A DNA stretch of 44,925 nucleotides. Origin: Clostridiales bacterium. Lineage in GTDB: Bacteria > Bacillota > Clostridia > Lachnospirales > Lachnospiraceae. How positions within the stretch are numbered: position 1 is the first letter of the stretch; the number at the start of each line of letters is the position of its first letter. Where the stretch lies: contig JAHZAR010000001.1 in the NCBI GenBank assembly GCA_019423835.1, forward strand, positions 61,107 to 106,031, written 5' to 3'. Below are positions 34,442 to 42,145 of the stretch, in pieces. Under the pieces are notes generated by a model, which saw nothing but the letters and a program-made list of their open reading frames with translations, was not told the origin of the DNA and did not search any database. The translations under genes were made by a program, and so were the position numbers.

Positions 34442-35722
34442 CTACATTGGGAATACAATCAGGGCTCCGGCTGTCAGGAACAGCAGACGGATAAAGTACT
34501 GAGGAATTGTAAATTTACAGAATTCCTTGCTGCTGTAATTGCCGACACCCATAACCATGGCCGGCATGCCGTCGATTGGAAGGAAGTGTCCGCACCAACC
34601 GGAGATAACGATGGCACATGCAGCGGCTGTCGGATCCAGTCCGAGGCTTGTGCAGGTGGCAATGGCCAGAGGAGCAAAAACGTAAACGGTACCGATGGTA
34701 GAGCCTGTCAGAGTTGCCAGAACACTGGTCAGGATACAGAATACAAAAATCATAACAAATGGATTTACGTTTGTTCCAAGCATATTGGCAACAGTGGAAC
34801 CAACCAGATCGGTCAGCCCTGTGCTTCCAAGTGCGTCGGCAACACCGATAACGCCGGCTGACATCAGGATGATGGGGGCGCTGATTGAATCGCGGATCTC
34901 CTTGAAATCCATTACGCCAGTAACCAGGATAACGGCTACCGAGAGACCGGCAATAGCATAGCCGGCGTCACCGATCATACTCTGAAGAAGCATGCCGATT
35001 ACGGCTATAACGAATACGATATAGGTAACATTCTCTTTCCACTTCGGAAGGGAGACAGCTGCGGCCTCCTGAACCTTGGCTGCGTCCTCAGAAGCTGCGG
35101 AAATCGGATGATCCGGCAGAAACTTGTACTGGATGAAGCAGTTTAACAGGAAACCAACGGAGAGGAAAAAGTTTACCACTGCAAACTTTGCCACGGAAAC
35201 CTGTGCCATCACGCCTGCACTGTTTAAAACAGCGAGAACAATACCGTACTGCAGTGCAGTATTGAATGGAATTAACGGGTGGTTTGCTGCAAATCCGGCA
35301 GTCATAACGACCTTGGACGGAGGCAGTTTTTTGCTGTAAGGGAGTGTGGACAGAAGTCCGATAACCATAACATAGTATGCCGTGGATCCTGTTCCGAACA
35401 GGCTGCAGCCCAGCATAACAATGAGAATCATGAGCAGGTAGGCCTTGAGTCCTCCCTTGTTGGCTATGTTGAACATGGTCCTCTTAAAAGCAGCGATGAA
35501 GCTGGTTTTCTGAAGTGCTGCAATGATTGCCATGAACTCAGCAAGCATTACGATGGTAGCGTTGGAAAATCCTCCGAAAGAAGCTTTAATGTCGGCAATG
35601 CCGAAAATGACAAGCAGAAGACAGGCGAGCAGCGGCGGCGCGCCGAAAGGCAGCTTGTCCATCATGATCAGGACGACCATGAACGCGGTGATTGCTAAAG
35701 CGATAATCATCTGGGTGGTCAT
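34442..35722 (-). CDS. SLC13/ion-transporter-superfamily anion carrier
   Basis: A 426-residue membrane carrier with about 11 hydrophobic segments. It resembles the DASS/CitM/gluconate (IT) superfamily of carboxylate transporters. Two inverted halves are visible, with a long hydrophilic middle loop (about residues 200-225) and C-terminal GSTIGTVYVFAPLAIATC and SGWCGHFLPIDGMPA segments typical of the reentrant-loop carriers. AAGGAGG precedes the start. It is the first gene of its own unit, with a good promoter and two operator-like repeats upstream. It probably imports the acid substrate of the catabolic genes to its right. Confidence 0.8.
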   Translation of the reverse strand: MTTQMIIALAITAFMVVLIMMDKLPFGAPPLLACLLLVIFGIADIKASFGGFSNATIVMLAEFMAIIAALQKTSFIAAFKRTMFNIANKGGLKAYLLMILIVMLGCSLFGTGSTAYYVMVIGLLSTLPYSKKLPPSKVVMTAGFAANHPLIPFNTALQYGIVLAVLNSAGVMAQVSVAKFAVVNFFLSVGFLLNCFIQYKFLPDHPISAASEDAAKVQEAAAVSLPKWKENVTYIVFVIAVIGMLLQSMIGDAGYAIAGLSVAVILVTGVMDFKEIRDSISAPIILMSAGVIGVADALGSTGLTDLVGSTVANMLGTNVNPFVMIFVFCILTSVLATLTGSTIGTVYVFAPLAIATCTSLGLDPTAAACAIVISGWCGHFLPIDGMPAMVMGVGNYSSKEFCKFTIPQYFIRLLFLTAGALIVFPM

Positions 35723-35808
35723 TTGATGTTCCTCCTTGTGTTTTTGCTGTATCCATACAAGTATGCAGCTGCAATTTGCACAATTCTGTATGGCTTTATC
35801 TTACAATA

Positions 35809-35837
35809 ATTATATAAGATGCTGGAAACAGTGACAA
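35809..35837 (-). promoter_or_regulatory. Promoter of the carrier-VOC unit
   Basis: On the minus strand TTGTCA (35837-35832), a 17-bp spacer and TATAAT (35814-35809). The predicted start is near 35802, 80 bases before the carrier gene. The 423-bp gap also holds an operator pair and the terminator of the neighbouring operon, with no gene. Confidence 0.65.
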
Positions 35838-35856
35838 TAAAATAAACAGCTCAATG

Positions 35857-35923
35857 TGTTACATTTAGAAACAATTCTAAAAAAAATATAAACTTACGAT
35901 ACGAAATGTTAAAAAATGAAACG
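35857..35923. promoter_or_regulatory. Operator-like pair of 17-bp inverted repeats, carrier promoter
   Basis: Site 1 (35857-35873, read on the minus strand) is TGTTTC-TAAAT-GTAACA. Site 2 (35907-35923) is TGTTAA-AAAAT-GAAACG. They lie 50 bp apart and start 48 and 98 bp upstream of the -10. The 6-5-6 form is the architecture of binding sites of Fis/NtrC-type helix-turn-helix dimers. The same pair occurs at 42013-42079. Confidence 0.65.
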
Positions 35924-36079
35924 GTAAAAAATAAAAATGTGGTAAAAGGTTTCAGATTAGAACATTATAACGGATGAGAGAGAGACAGATTGCACGAAAA
36001 AAAAGGAAAAGAAAGTAAAAAACTGCTGTTTTTATCAGTCTGAATGAAAGGGAAGAGCTGCTCCCCTGCCTGCCATCTG

Positions 36080-36133
36080 AAAGAAGCCGGCTCCTATCTG
36101 GCACTCTGTGCCCAGATAGGAGCCGGCTTCTTT
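36080..36133. terminator. Perfect 22-bp hairpin after the catabolic operon
   Basis: 36080-36101 pairs with 36112-36133 with no mismatch and a 10-base loop. It lies 13 bases past the pdxA2 stop and ends that operon. The T run is better on the plus strand, so it may stop transcripts both ways. Confidence 0.8.
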
Positions 36134-36145
36134 TTGCACACCGGT

Positions 36146-37219
36146 CTATGCCCGGCGTCCCTTTGCCATGCGGATGGCATAGTCGATGGCGTTCACAAGA
36201 CTCAGCTCATTGCTGGTTCCCTTTCCGGCTAGAGCGAAGCCTGTGCCGTGATCGACGCTGGTGCGGATGATAGGCAGGCCCAGGGTGATATTAACGCCCT
36301 CCACGGCCTTCCAGGCTTTCAGCTCGCGGTCATAGACAAAGCCCACAGTCTTCAGCGGGATATGTCCCTGATCATGGTACATGCAAACGACGATGTCATA
36401 CCAGCCTCCGAGGGCTTCGGAAAATACGCTGTCCGGAGGGATGGGGCCGATGGCGTTGATTCCCTCAGCCTTAGCCGCCTCGATGGCGGGACTGATCTCT
36501 TCCATCTCCTCTGTGCCGAACAGGCCGTTCTCACCGCAGTGGGGATTCAGGCCGGCAACGGCAACCTTCGGGTTTTCGATTCCCATATCCCTGCAGGCTT
36601 TATCTGCAATCTCGATTACCTCCAGTACACGGGCCTTTTTTACCCGGTCGCAGGCTTCGCGCAGGGAGACGTGGGTGGATACGTGTACCACCCGCAGATC
36701 GTGGTGGGCCAGCATCATAGTATATTTCTTCGTATTGGTATAGGCTGCATAGATCTCTGTGTGACCGTCAAAATGAGTGTGACCGTCAGATTTTTCGCCG
36801 TGATAGAATTCGAGAGCCTTATTCATGGCCTCCTTGTTCAGGGCGTTCGTGCAGGTTGCGTCAACCTCTCCTGCCAGAGCCAGCTCGATGACCTTTCTGA
36901 CACACTGGAAGGCAGCGTTTCCGCCCTCGATGCTCACCTGTCCGATGGGGAATGCGCTGACATCCGGGATTAACTCCAGGTGCAGCACGTCAATGGTGCC
37001 GGACTCAAATAAGGCGTCGCTTACCTTTTCACAGCGGTGAATGCTGATGTCGGGACGGCCAACGAAACGGGCCGCCTGTTCGATCATCTTGGCATCGCCG
37101 ACCACGATGGGACGGCAGCGGTCATAGACATCGGCGTGAGCCAGCGCTTTGACGGTGATCTCCGGGCCATTGCCTGCAGGATCACCCATGGTAATACCGA
37201 CAATCGGCTTTTCGTTCAT
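36146..37219 (-). CDS. PdxA2-type 4-phospho-four-carbon-acid dehydrogenase (PdxA family)
   Basis: A 357-residue NAD-dependent dehydrogenase of the PdxA family. Visible marks are MGDPAGNGPEI, the His pairs of DGHTHFDGHTEI (metal), NPHCGENGLFG, MYHDQGHIPLKT and RTSVDHGTGFALAG. True PdxA acts in pyridoxal phosphate synthesis, but PdxA2 enzymes beside DUF1537 kinases oxidise 4-phospho-D-threonate or D-erythronate and decarboxylate it to dihydroxyacetone phosphate. The same operon here carries a DUF1537 kinase, so the catabolic role is preferred. It is the last gene of a five-gene operon, 19 bases after the aldolase gene. GGAGGTACGACC precedes the start. Confidence 0.85.
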   Translation of the reverse strand: MNEKPIVGITMGDPAGNGPEITVKALAHADVYDRCRPIVVGDAKMIEQAARFVGRPDISIHRCEKVSDALFESGTIDVLHLELIPDVSAFPIGQVSIEGGNAAFQCVRKVIELALAGEVDATCTNALNKEAMNKALEFYHGEKSDGHTHFDGHTEIYAAYTNTKKYTMMLAHHDLRVVHVSTHVSLREACDRVKKARVLEVIEIADKACRDMGIENPKVAVAGLNPHCGENGLFGTEEMEEISPAIEAAKAEGINAIGPIPPDSVFSEALGGWYDIVVCMYHDQGHIPLKTVGFVYDRELKAWKAVEGVNITLGLPIIRTSVDHGTGFALAGKGTSNELSLVNAIDYAIRMAKGRRA

Positions 37220-37238
37220 GGTCGTACCTCCTCCCAGG

Positions 37239-38147
37239 TTAGTGCATGCCTTTGGCTTCGTTTTCTGCGAGAACCTTCTTCAGTGCCTTGATGCCCTCCT
37301 CAGGAACCTGGTTGAACGGAGCGCGGCACGGTCCTACGTTGTAGCCTAAGAGGCGTGTGGCGGTCTTGACAATCGTGTTCGGGTTGCCGTATTTGAAGCA
37401 GGCACGGAAGCTCTGGATGCTCTCGTTGGCAGCCTTGGCCTCCTCAATTTTGCCCTCCATGAAGAGGTTGTAGATGGATGCCATGGTGTGCGGGTAAACA
37501 TTTGCGCAGCCTGCGATTCCGCCTGTTCCGCCTGCAAGCAGGGTCCAGATAATTAACTGGTCATTGCCGGACAGGGTGCAGAACTTGCCGTTTGTTTTTT
37601 TCTTTCCTGCGTCAATGTAGCCCAGGATGTTTGTAAAGTTTCCGCTGGAATCCTTTGCTCCCACGATATTCTCGATCTGTGCCAGGCGGCCTACTGTGGC
37701 GGGAGCCAGGGCGTTTCCTGTGCGGGCCGGGATGTTGTAGAGAACGATCGGCATGTCAACGGCCTCAGCCACAGCCCTGTAGTGCTCGTAGAGCTCGTCC
37801 TGGCTGGCAGCTGCAAAGCTGGGAGTGATGATAGAGAGCACGTCTGCGCCGGCAGCCTGTGCCATCTTGCTCTGCTCGATGGTCTCCTTTGTGGAGATGC
37901 AGCCTGTGCCTGCGTATACCGGGACACGGCCGTTGCACTGCTCGATTACTGTTTCCAGTACCAGCTGCTTTTCCTTGGCGTTCAGGATGTAGCCCTCGCC
38001 GTTTGTTCCGAATGGGAAGAGAGCGTGAACGCCGCCCTCGATCATGCGGTCTACCTGGTTGCGAAGCTCGGCTACGTTGATGCTCTCATCGTCGTTCATT
38101 GGTGTGAGAATTGGCGGGATGATACCCTTGATTTCAACTGCTTTCAT
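37239..38147 (-). CDS. DapA-family (dihydrodipicolinate synthase/N-acetylneuraminate lyase) aldolase
   Basis: A 302-residue class I aldolase. The Schiff-base Lys165 (VGAKDSSG), Tyr137 (YNIPARTG) and the phosphate/carboxylate loop GTNGE (47-51) are in place, so it is catalytically complete. The family cleaves or condenses pyruvate with an aldehyde. True DapA belongs to lysine synthesis, but the position between Fe-ADH and PdxA2 points to a catabolic 2-keto-3-deoxy acid aldolase. AGGAGGATTTTTT lies before the start. The substrate is unknown. Confidence 0.85.
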   Translation of the reverse strand: MKAVEIKGIIPPILTPMNDDESINVAELRNQVDRMIEGGVHALFPFGTNGEGYILNAKEKQLVLETVIEQCNGRVPVYAGTGCISTKETIEQSKMAQAAGADVLSIITPSFAAASQDELYEHYRAVAEAVDMPIVLYNIPARTGNALAPATVGRLAQIENIVGAKDSSGNFTNILGYIDAGKKKTNGKFCTLSGNDQLIIWTLLAGGTGGIAGCANVYPHTMASIYNLFMEGKIEEAKAANESIQSFRACFKYGNPNTIVKTATRLLGYNVGPCRAPFNQVPEEGIKALKKVLAENEAKGMH

Positions 38148-38174
38148 AAAAAATCCTCCTGTTTATTAGAATAA

Positions 38175-39338
38175 TTATAAAATTTCCATGTAAAGGGCGC
38201 GGGCGTCCTCAGGCGTTACGGTGCGCGGATTATTGACTAACAGACGCTGTACCTGCATTCCTGCCTCTACGAGGCTGTCCAGATCGCTCTCCGGCACGCC
38301 GAATTCCTTGAGGCTTGTGGGAATGTCCAGGTGTTTTACAATCTCCTCCAGCCGGCTGATAATCCATGCAGACTTCTCAGCGGCAGTCTTGCAGGTCTTT
38401 ACCTCGTCGTGGCAGCAGCGGTCATAGGCCATGGCGAAGCGCTCCTGGCAGGCCGGTTCATTAAAGCGCATAACCGGTGCCAGCAGAATGGCGTTTGAAA
38501 CGCCGTGGGCAATATGGTATTTGCCGCCCAGCGGATAGCTTAAAGCGTGCACGGCTGTGGTTCCGCTGGCCGTGATAGCCAGGCCGCCATAGTAGGCTGC
38601 AATCTGCATGCGGTTTTTCTCTGTCATGGCTTCCGGATCGTCGCAGGCCTTCTCAATGTTGTTGAGGATCAGGTCCAGTCCTTCCAGGGCATAGAGATCG
38701 CTGAATGGGTTGGCCTTGTTGCTGGTGAAGCACTCAATGCAGTGGGCCAGGGCATCCACTCCTGTGGCAGCGGCGATCTTGCGGGGCAGATTCTTGATCA
38801 TGCGGGCATCGAGAATCACATAGTCGGCGATCATGTTCTCATTGACAATTCCCACCTTTAACTCCTTCTCGGGAACTGCCACAATGGCGTTTGGGGTAAC
38901 CTCTGCACCTGTGCCGGCAGTGGTTGGGATCAGGATGATCGGAACACATTTTTTCGCGCGGCCCGGCTCGTCCAAAAGCTCCTTAACGCCGTACTCATCG
39001 GTAACCAGAACGCTGGCCAGCTTTGCTGCGTCCATGACGCTTCCGCCGCCGCAGGCAACGATCATGTCGGCACCGCTTGCCTTGAATTCGTCCACCAGCT
39101 TCTGAACAGCCATGTAGCTGGGCTCTGCCGGCAGCTCATCTAATACGTAGTAGTCAGCTCCGGCTGCCTTCACTGCCTCCTCCGGCAGAGAGAACAGGCC
39201 GGCTGCCTCGATTCCCTTGTCAGTGAACATGGCCACGCGCTTCACCCCGTTGGATTTGAGGATGGCGGTAATGTTGTCCATAGCGTTTTCCCCGCCGTAT
39301 ACGGCATGGGGCATTTTAAGATTGTAGGTGGTAAGCAT
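38175..39338 (-). CDS. Iron-containing alcohol dehydrogenase
   Basis: A 387-residue group III alcohol dehydrogenase. NAD binding is by GGGSVMDAAK (from residue 97). The metal ligands by family pattern are Asp195, His199, His264 and His278, all present. Enzymes of this type interconvert aldehydes or keto acids and alcohols, for example lactaldehyde or hydroxy acids. In this operon it could oxidise the incoming hydroxy acid or reduce an aldehyde released by the aldolase. ACAAGGAGG precedes ATG 39338. Confidence 0.9.
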   Translation of the reverse strand: MLTTYNLKMPHAVYGGENAMDNITAILKSNGVKRVAMFTDKGIEAAGLFSLPEEAVKAAGADYYVLDELPAEPSYMAVQKLVDEFKASGADMIVACGGGSVMDAAKLASVLVTDEYGVKELLDEPGRAKKCVPIILIPTTAGTGAEVTPNAIVAVPEKELKVGIVNENMIADYVILDARMIKNLPRKIAAATGVDALAHCIECFTSNKANPFSDLYALEGLDLILNNIEKACDDPEAMTEKNRMQIAAYYGGLAITASGTTAVHALSYPLGGKYHIAHGVSNAILLAPVMRFNEPACQERFAMAYDRCCHDEVKTCKTAAEKSAWIISRLEEIVKHLDIPTSLKEFGVPESDLDSLVEAGMQVQRLLVNNPRTVTPEDARALYMEIL

Positions 39339-39406
39339 GTTTGATAACCTCCTTGTTCTGTTTGCTTCTGTTTTATCTTTATCTGTTCTGTCCGCACAGT
39401 GCCGGT

Positions 39407-40567
39407 TTAGCGGCTCTGTGCTGCAGTCGGATTATAGAGTCCCACGCGCTCCCGCTTTTCGCCGAGAATATCCTGCTCGGTGAAGCGCATGTACTTGACT
39501 CCCTGGCGGGTGCGGGCCGCATAGGCCAGATGAATCATGCCGTCTTTTCCCTGCATGATATAGGGGTATTCGTACTGTTTGTTGTTGGTCTTGTTCTCAT
39601 CGCCGATGAATCCTTCTCCGCGCTCCATCCAGCGGATGATGGGGAAGGTCAGACCTCCGTCCTCGGACAGGGCGACTGCCACCGGGCAGCGAAGTCCCGG
39701 CCATGCTGCCTTTCCAGGCTGGGGATCCGGCGTGCAGGTAGGATTGTAGGCGATGGCGATGCGGCCGCTCTGCAGCTTGACTGCGCTGATGCTGGAGTTA
39801 TTGTTCGGAAGAGGAGTTGGTTCAGGTCTGCTCCAGGTTTCGCCCCAGTCAAAGGACTCGCTGCGGTGGATGCGGTAGGCCTCGCGGTTTCTCATGAAGG
39901 CAACCAGGTGGCCTGGTTCCAGCTCCACTACATTGGCATGTACGTGGCCGTTGCTCTCCGGCATCATAACCTTTTTCCATGTCTTTCCCTGATCATCGGA
40001 TATGCGGAAGGCTGTCGGGTCGCCGGACAGACCGTCTGCAGAATCGGTGCAGATCCAGTTGGAGAAAATCCAGCGTCCGTTGGAGAGGATCTGGATGGGC
40101 TGGCGGCAGAAGGTTCCCTCCTCCGGGAATATCGTTTCATATGGCCCCCAGGTGCGGCCGCCGTCTGTGCTCTTCTGGCAGCGCACGACAGAGGTAAACT
40201 GCATGTTGTCCTTGCCCTCCTGGCGGTCCAGCTGCGCTGTGTACATGGCCCACACTGCGTCATCAGGGCCGTAGAACAGGGAAGGGTTCTGTTCGCTGCG
40301 GGTCGGGTCATTGGAGATATCCACAGGCGGAAGCCATGCCTGTCCGTCCTTTGGAAGGCGGGAGCACACAATGTGAACGTCAGCGCTGCCCTCGTAGGTT
40401 CCGGCGAACCAGCAGCACAGCAGATCGCCGTCTGGCAGCTCCACCATAGCCGGCGCATGGGCGGTCGGATAACCTCCGTTCGGAATCAGGGCCTCGATGG
40501 TGCCCATCTCTTCATTCTCATAAACTGTTCCATCCCAGGTAAGTCCCGGGAGCTTTGGGTATGTCAT
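39407..40567 (-). CDS. Sialidase-like six-bladed propeller protein (BNR/Asp-box), cytoplasmic
   Basis: A 386-residue protein with four Asp-box repeats: STDGGRTW, SDDQGKTW, SFDWGETW and SEDGGLTF. These mark sialidase-fold (GH33-like, BNR_2) propellers. It has no signal peptide and no membrane segment, so unlike secreted sialidases it should act inside the cell. ATG 40567 is chosen because GGAGGT lies seven bases upstream; an ATG at 40582 has none. Whether it keeps the catalytic Arg triad cannot be decided without alignment. Between a kinase and a dehydrogenase for small acid sugars, it may hydrolyse a glycoside, or open a lactone, of the imported compound. Confidence 0.75.
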   Translation of the reverse strand: MTYPKLPGLTWDGTVYENEEMGTIEALIPNGGYPTAHAPAMVELPDGDLLCCWFAGTYEGSADVHIVCSRLPKDGQAWLPPVDISNDPTRSEQNPSLFYGPDDAVWAMYTAQLDRQEGKDNMQFTSVVRCQKSTDGGRTWGPYETIFPEEGTFCRQPIQILSNGRWIFSNWICTDSADGLSGDPTAFRISDDQGKTWKKVMMPESNGHVHANVVELEPGHLVAFMRNREAYRIHRSESFDWGETWSRPEPTPLPNNNSSISAVKLQSGRIAIAYNPTCTPDPQPGKAAWPGLRCPVAVALSEDGGLTFPIIRWMERGEGFIGDENKTNNKQYEYPYIMQGKDGMIHLAYAARTRQGVKYMRFTEQDILGEKRERVGLYNPTAAQSR

Positions 40568-40675
40568 ATCGTGTACCTCCATATGTATTCGCGATTTCTA
40601 TGTAACGGTCTGCTGCGTCTGATTCAGCAGTTCCTCTGTCTTCCGGTTCCCTTTGAGACGCTCTTCCTCCTGCCT

Positions 40676-41932
40676 TCAGGAGCGGGAGGAAATGCGCGAG
40701 GCCAGTTCTGTCAGCAGATCCTCTTTGCCGAAGCCGCCGGATTTGGTGATGACATGGCGTGTGCATCCATTGCAGGCAAAGCGGGCCAGCACCACGCCCT
40801 GTTCCAGCTCGCAGAGCGGTTCCAGCTCCGTGACACCTACACAGTTCATGCACTGCAGAAGTGTATCCCCGCCGGTTAGCAGGAGAGTGCCCAGAGAGGG
40901 GTTGGTGAACAGTTCTCCTGTCAGGTATCCGAGACTTCCGGCAATGCGCACACGGAGCGTTTCCCGGTCAATGCCGAGTTTCGCCGCATAATCGGCAGTT
41001 GGCTGATTGCCGCCCGGATCATTGGTTTCGATAATGCAGCGGGGGTTTTGGGCCAGAAGCCGTTTTATCTGCAAAAGCTCTGCCTGTCCCTGGCTGCCGG
41101 ACCAGTAGTCCGGCTCCAGCTTCTGTCTGGGGGTCAGACGTATCCGCGCAAAGCCGTGGCGTTCCGCCCAATCAAGCTGGGCGAGGGTGATAGGATTGAC
41201 GCTGCCGCAGACCACCAGAAGCCTGGGATCCAAACGGGGGATCTGCCGGTCTTTTGCCGGAGCGATGCCGAGAAGCTCTGGCAGAACGGCGCCGAAGCCT
41301 GCGCAGCCGGCAGATACGGAGAGCATTCCGGCCTGCGAAAGCCTCTGTCCCGTTGACAGCAGGTCATCGGTGCTCCCGGCGTCAAAGACCAGGATGCCCG
41401 GCTCATCCGGAAGGGCGTTTCCTGGCGCAAGAGCCGGAAAGCTTTTTGCCGGAATACTGCACTGCTCTGCAATCAGCTCCGTCACAGCAGAATGTCTCAC
41501 AGGCTCAAAGGGATCGAGCCCGAAGGGACTTTCCGTCACCGGAACGCCGTCTACATAGTGGATGCCCTGCCTGGTTATCCTGCCTGCCTGTGGAAAGGCA
41601 GGCAAAAATGGGAGATTCTTTCTCCCGGATGCATCCAGAAGAGCCGAAAGCTCCGCGCCGATGTTGCCGCGCAGCGCAGAGTCCGTCTTTTTGTAAATGG
41701 TTTGAATGCCGTATGACAGAGCCCTCCTGCTCAGGTGCAGGATTTTCTCATAGGCCTCAGACGCCGGAAGATGGCGGGTCTCTGTATCGACTACAAGTAC
41801 AGCGGTATCATGGGCAGCAAAATCCACCTCAGGATCCACTGTTACCTGGGTAGGAACGCCGCGTGCGGCGAACTGGACGCCGGTATCGAGAGCACCGGTG
41901 AAATCGTCCGCAATAATGAAAAGAAGGATCAT
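40676..41932 (-). CDS. Four-carbon acid sugar kinase (DUF1537 family)
   Basis: A 418-residue two-domain kinase. N-terminal marks are ADDFTGALDTGVQFA, YKKTDSALRGN and FLPAFPQAGR. The C-terminal nucleotide-binding domain contains LLTGGDTL. The DtnK, DerK and LtnK members phosphorylate D-threonate, D-erythronate or L-threonate at C4, giving the substrate of PdxA2. It is the first gene of the minus-strand operon. GAGAGGG precedes the ATG. The exact C4 acid cannot be read from sequence. Confidence 0.86.
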   Translation of the reverse strand: MILLFIIADDFTGALDTGVQFAARGVPTQVTVDPEVDFAAHDTAVLVVDTETRHLPASEAYEKILHLSRRALSYGIQTIYKKTDSALRGNIGAELSALLDASGRKNLPFLPAFPQAGRITRQGIHYVDGVPVTESPFGLDPFEPVRHSAVTELIAEQCSIPAKSFPALAPGNALPDEPGILVFDAGSTDDLLSTGQRLSQAGMLSVSAGCAGFGAVLPELLGIAPAKDRQIPRLDPRLLVVCGSVNPITLAQLDWAERHGFARIRLTPRQKLEPDYWSGSQGQAELLQIKRLLAQNPRCIIETNDPGGNQPTADYAAKLGIDRETLRVRIAGSLGYLTGELFTNPSLGTLLLTGGDTLLQCMNCVGVTELEPLCELEQGVVLARFACNGCTRHVITKSGGFGKEDLLTELASRISSRS

Positions 41933-41964
41933 GTGTTTGCCCTCTCTATTTAGATTATGTTATT

Positions 41965-41993
41965 ATTATGCCGTATTTGAGCAAACTTGGCAT
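41965..41993 (-). promoter_or_regulatory. Weak promoter of the kinase operon
   Basis: On the minus strand ATGCCA (41993-41988), a 17-bp spacer and CATAAT (41970-41965). The -35 is poor. The first operator-like repeat lies just beyond it, at the same distance as in the carrier promoter. This layout suits an activator-dependent promoter. Confidence 0.4.
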
Positions 41994-42012
41994 CGAAAAA
42001 AAGTCACAAAAG

Positions 42013-42079
42013 CGTTACATTTTTAAACATATTAAATTTTTTTGGAAATTACATTTGTAAAATGTTTCGTAATGAAACT
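42013..42079. promoter_or_regulatory. Operator-like pair of 17-bp inverted repeats, kinase operon/regulator
   Basis: Site 1 (42013-42029, read on the minus strand) is TGTTTA-AAAAT-GTAACG. Site 2 (42063-42079) is TGTTTC-GTAAT-GAAACT. The spacing of 50 bp equals that of the pair at 35857-35923. Site 2 also lies 31 bp upstream of the regulator's TATAAT (42111-42116), so one pair may serve both directions. Confidence 0.65.
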
Positions 42080-42145
42080 TATATCGCGTGATTTTTTTGT
42101 TGGTTTCTGCTATAATAGTATCAAAAATAAACGGAGGGATTTGCA

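Noticed and set aside
39341..40879. 512-codon open frame on the plus strand
   Set aside because: It lies fully antisense to the sialidase-like gene, which has four Asp boxes and a ribosome binding site. The antisense product shows no family motif; it is a shadow frame of GC-rich code.
41940..42145. Sigma-54 (-24/-12) promoter before the kinase operon
   Set aside because: GCCAAGTTTGC at about 41980-41990 (minus) resembles it superficially, but the GG/GC spacing is wrong, and the regulator lacks GAFTGA.
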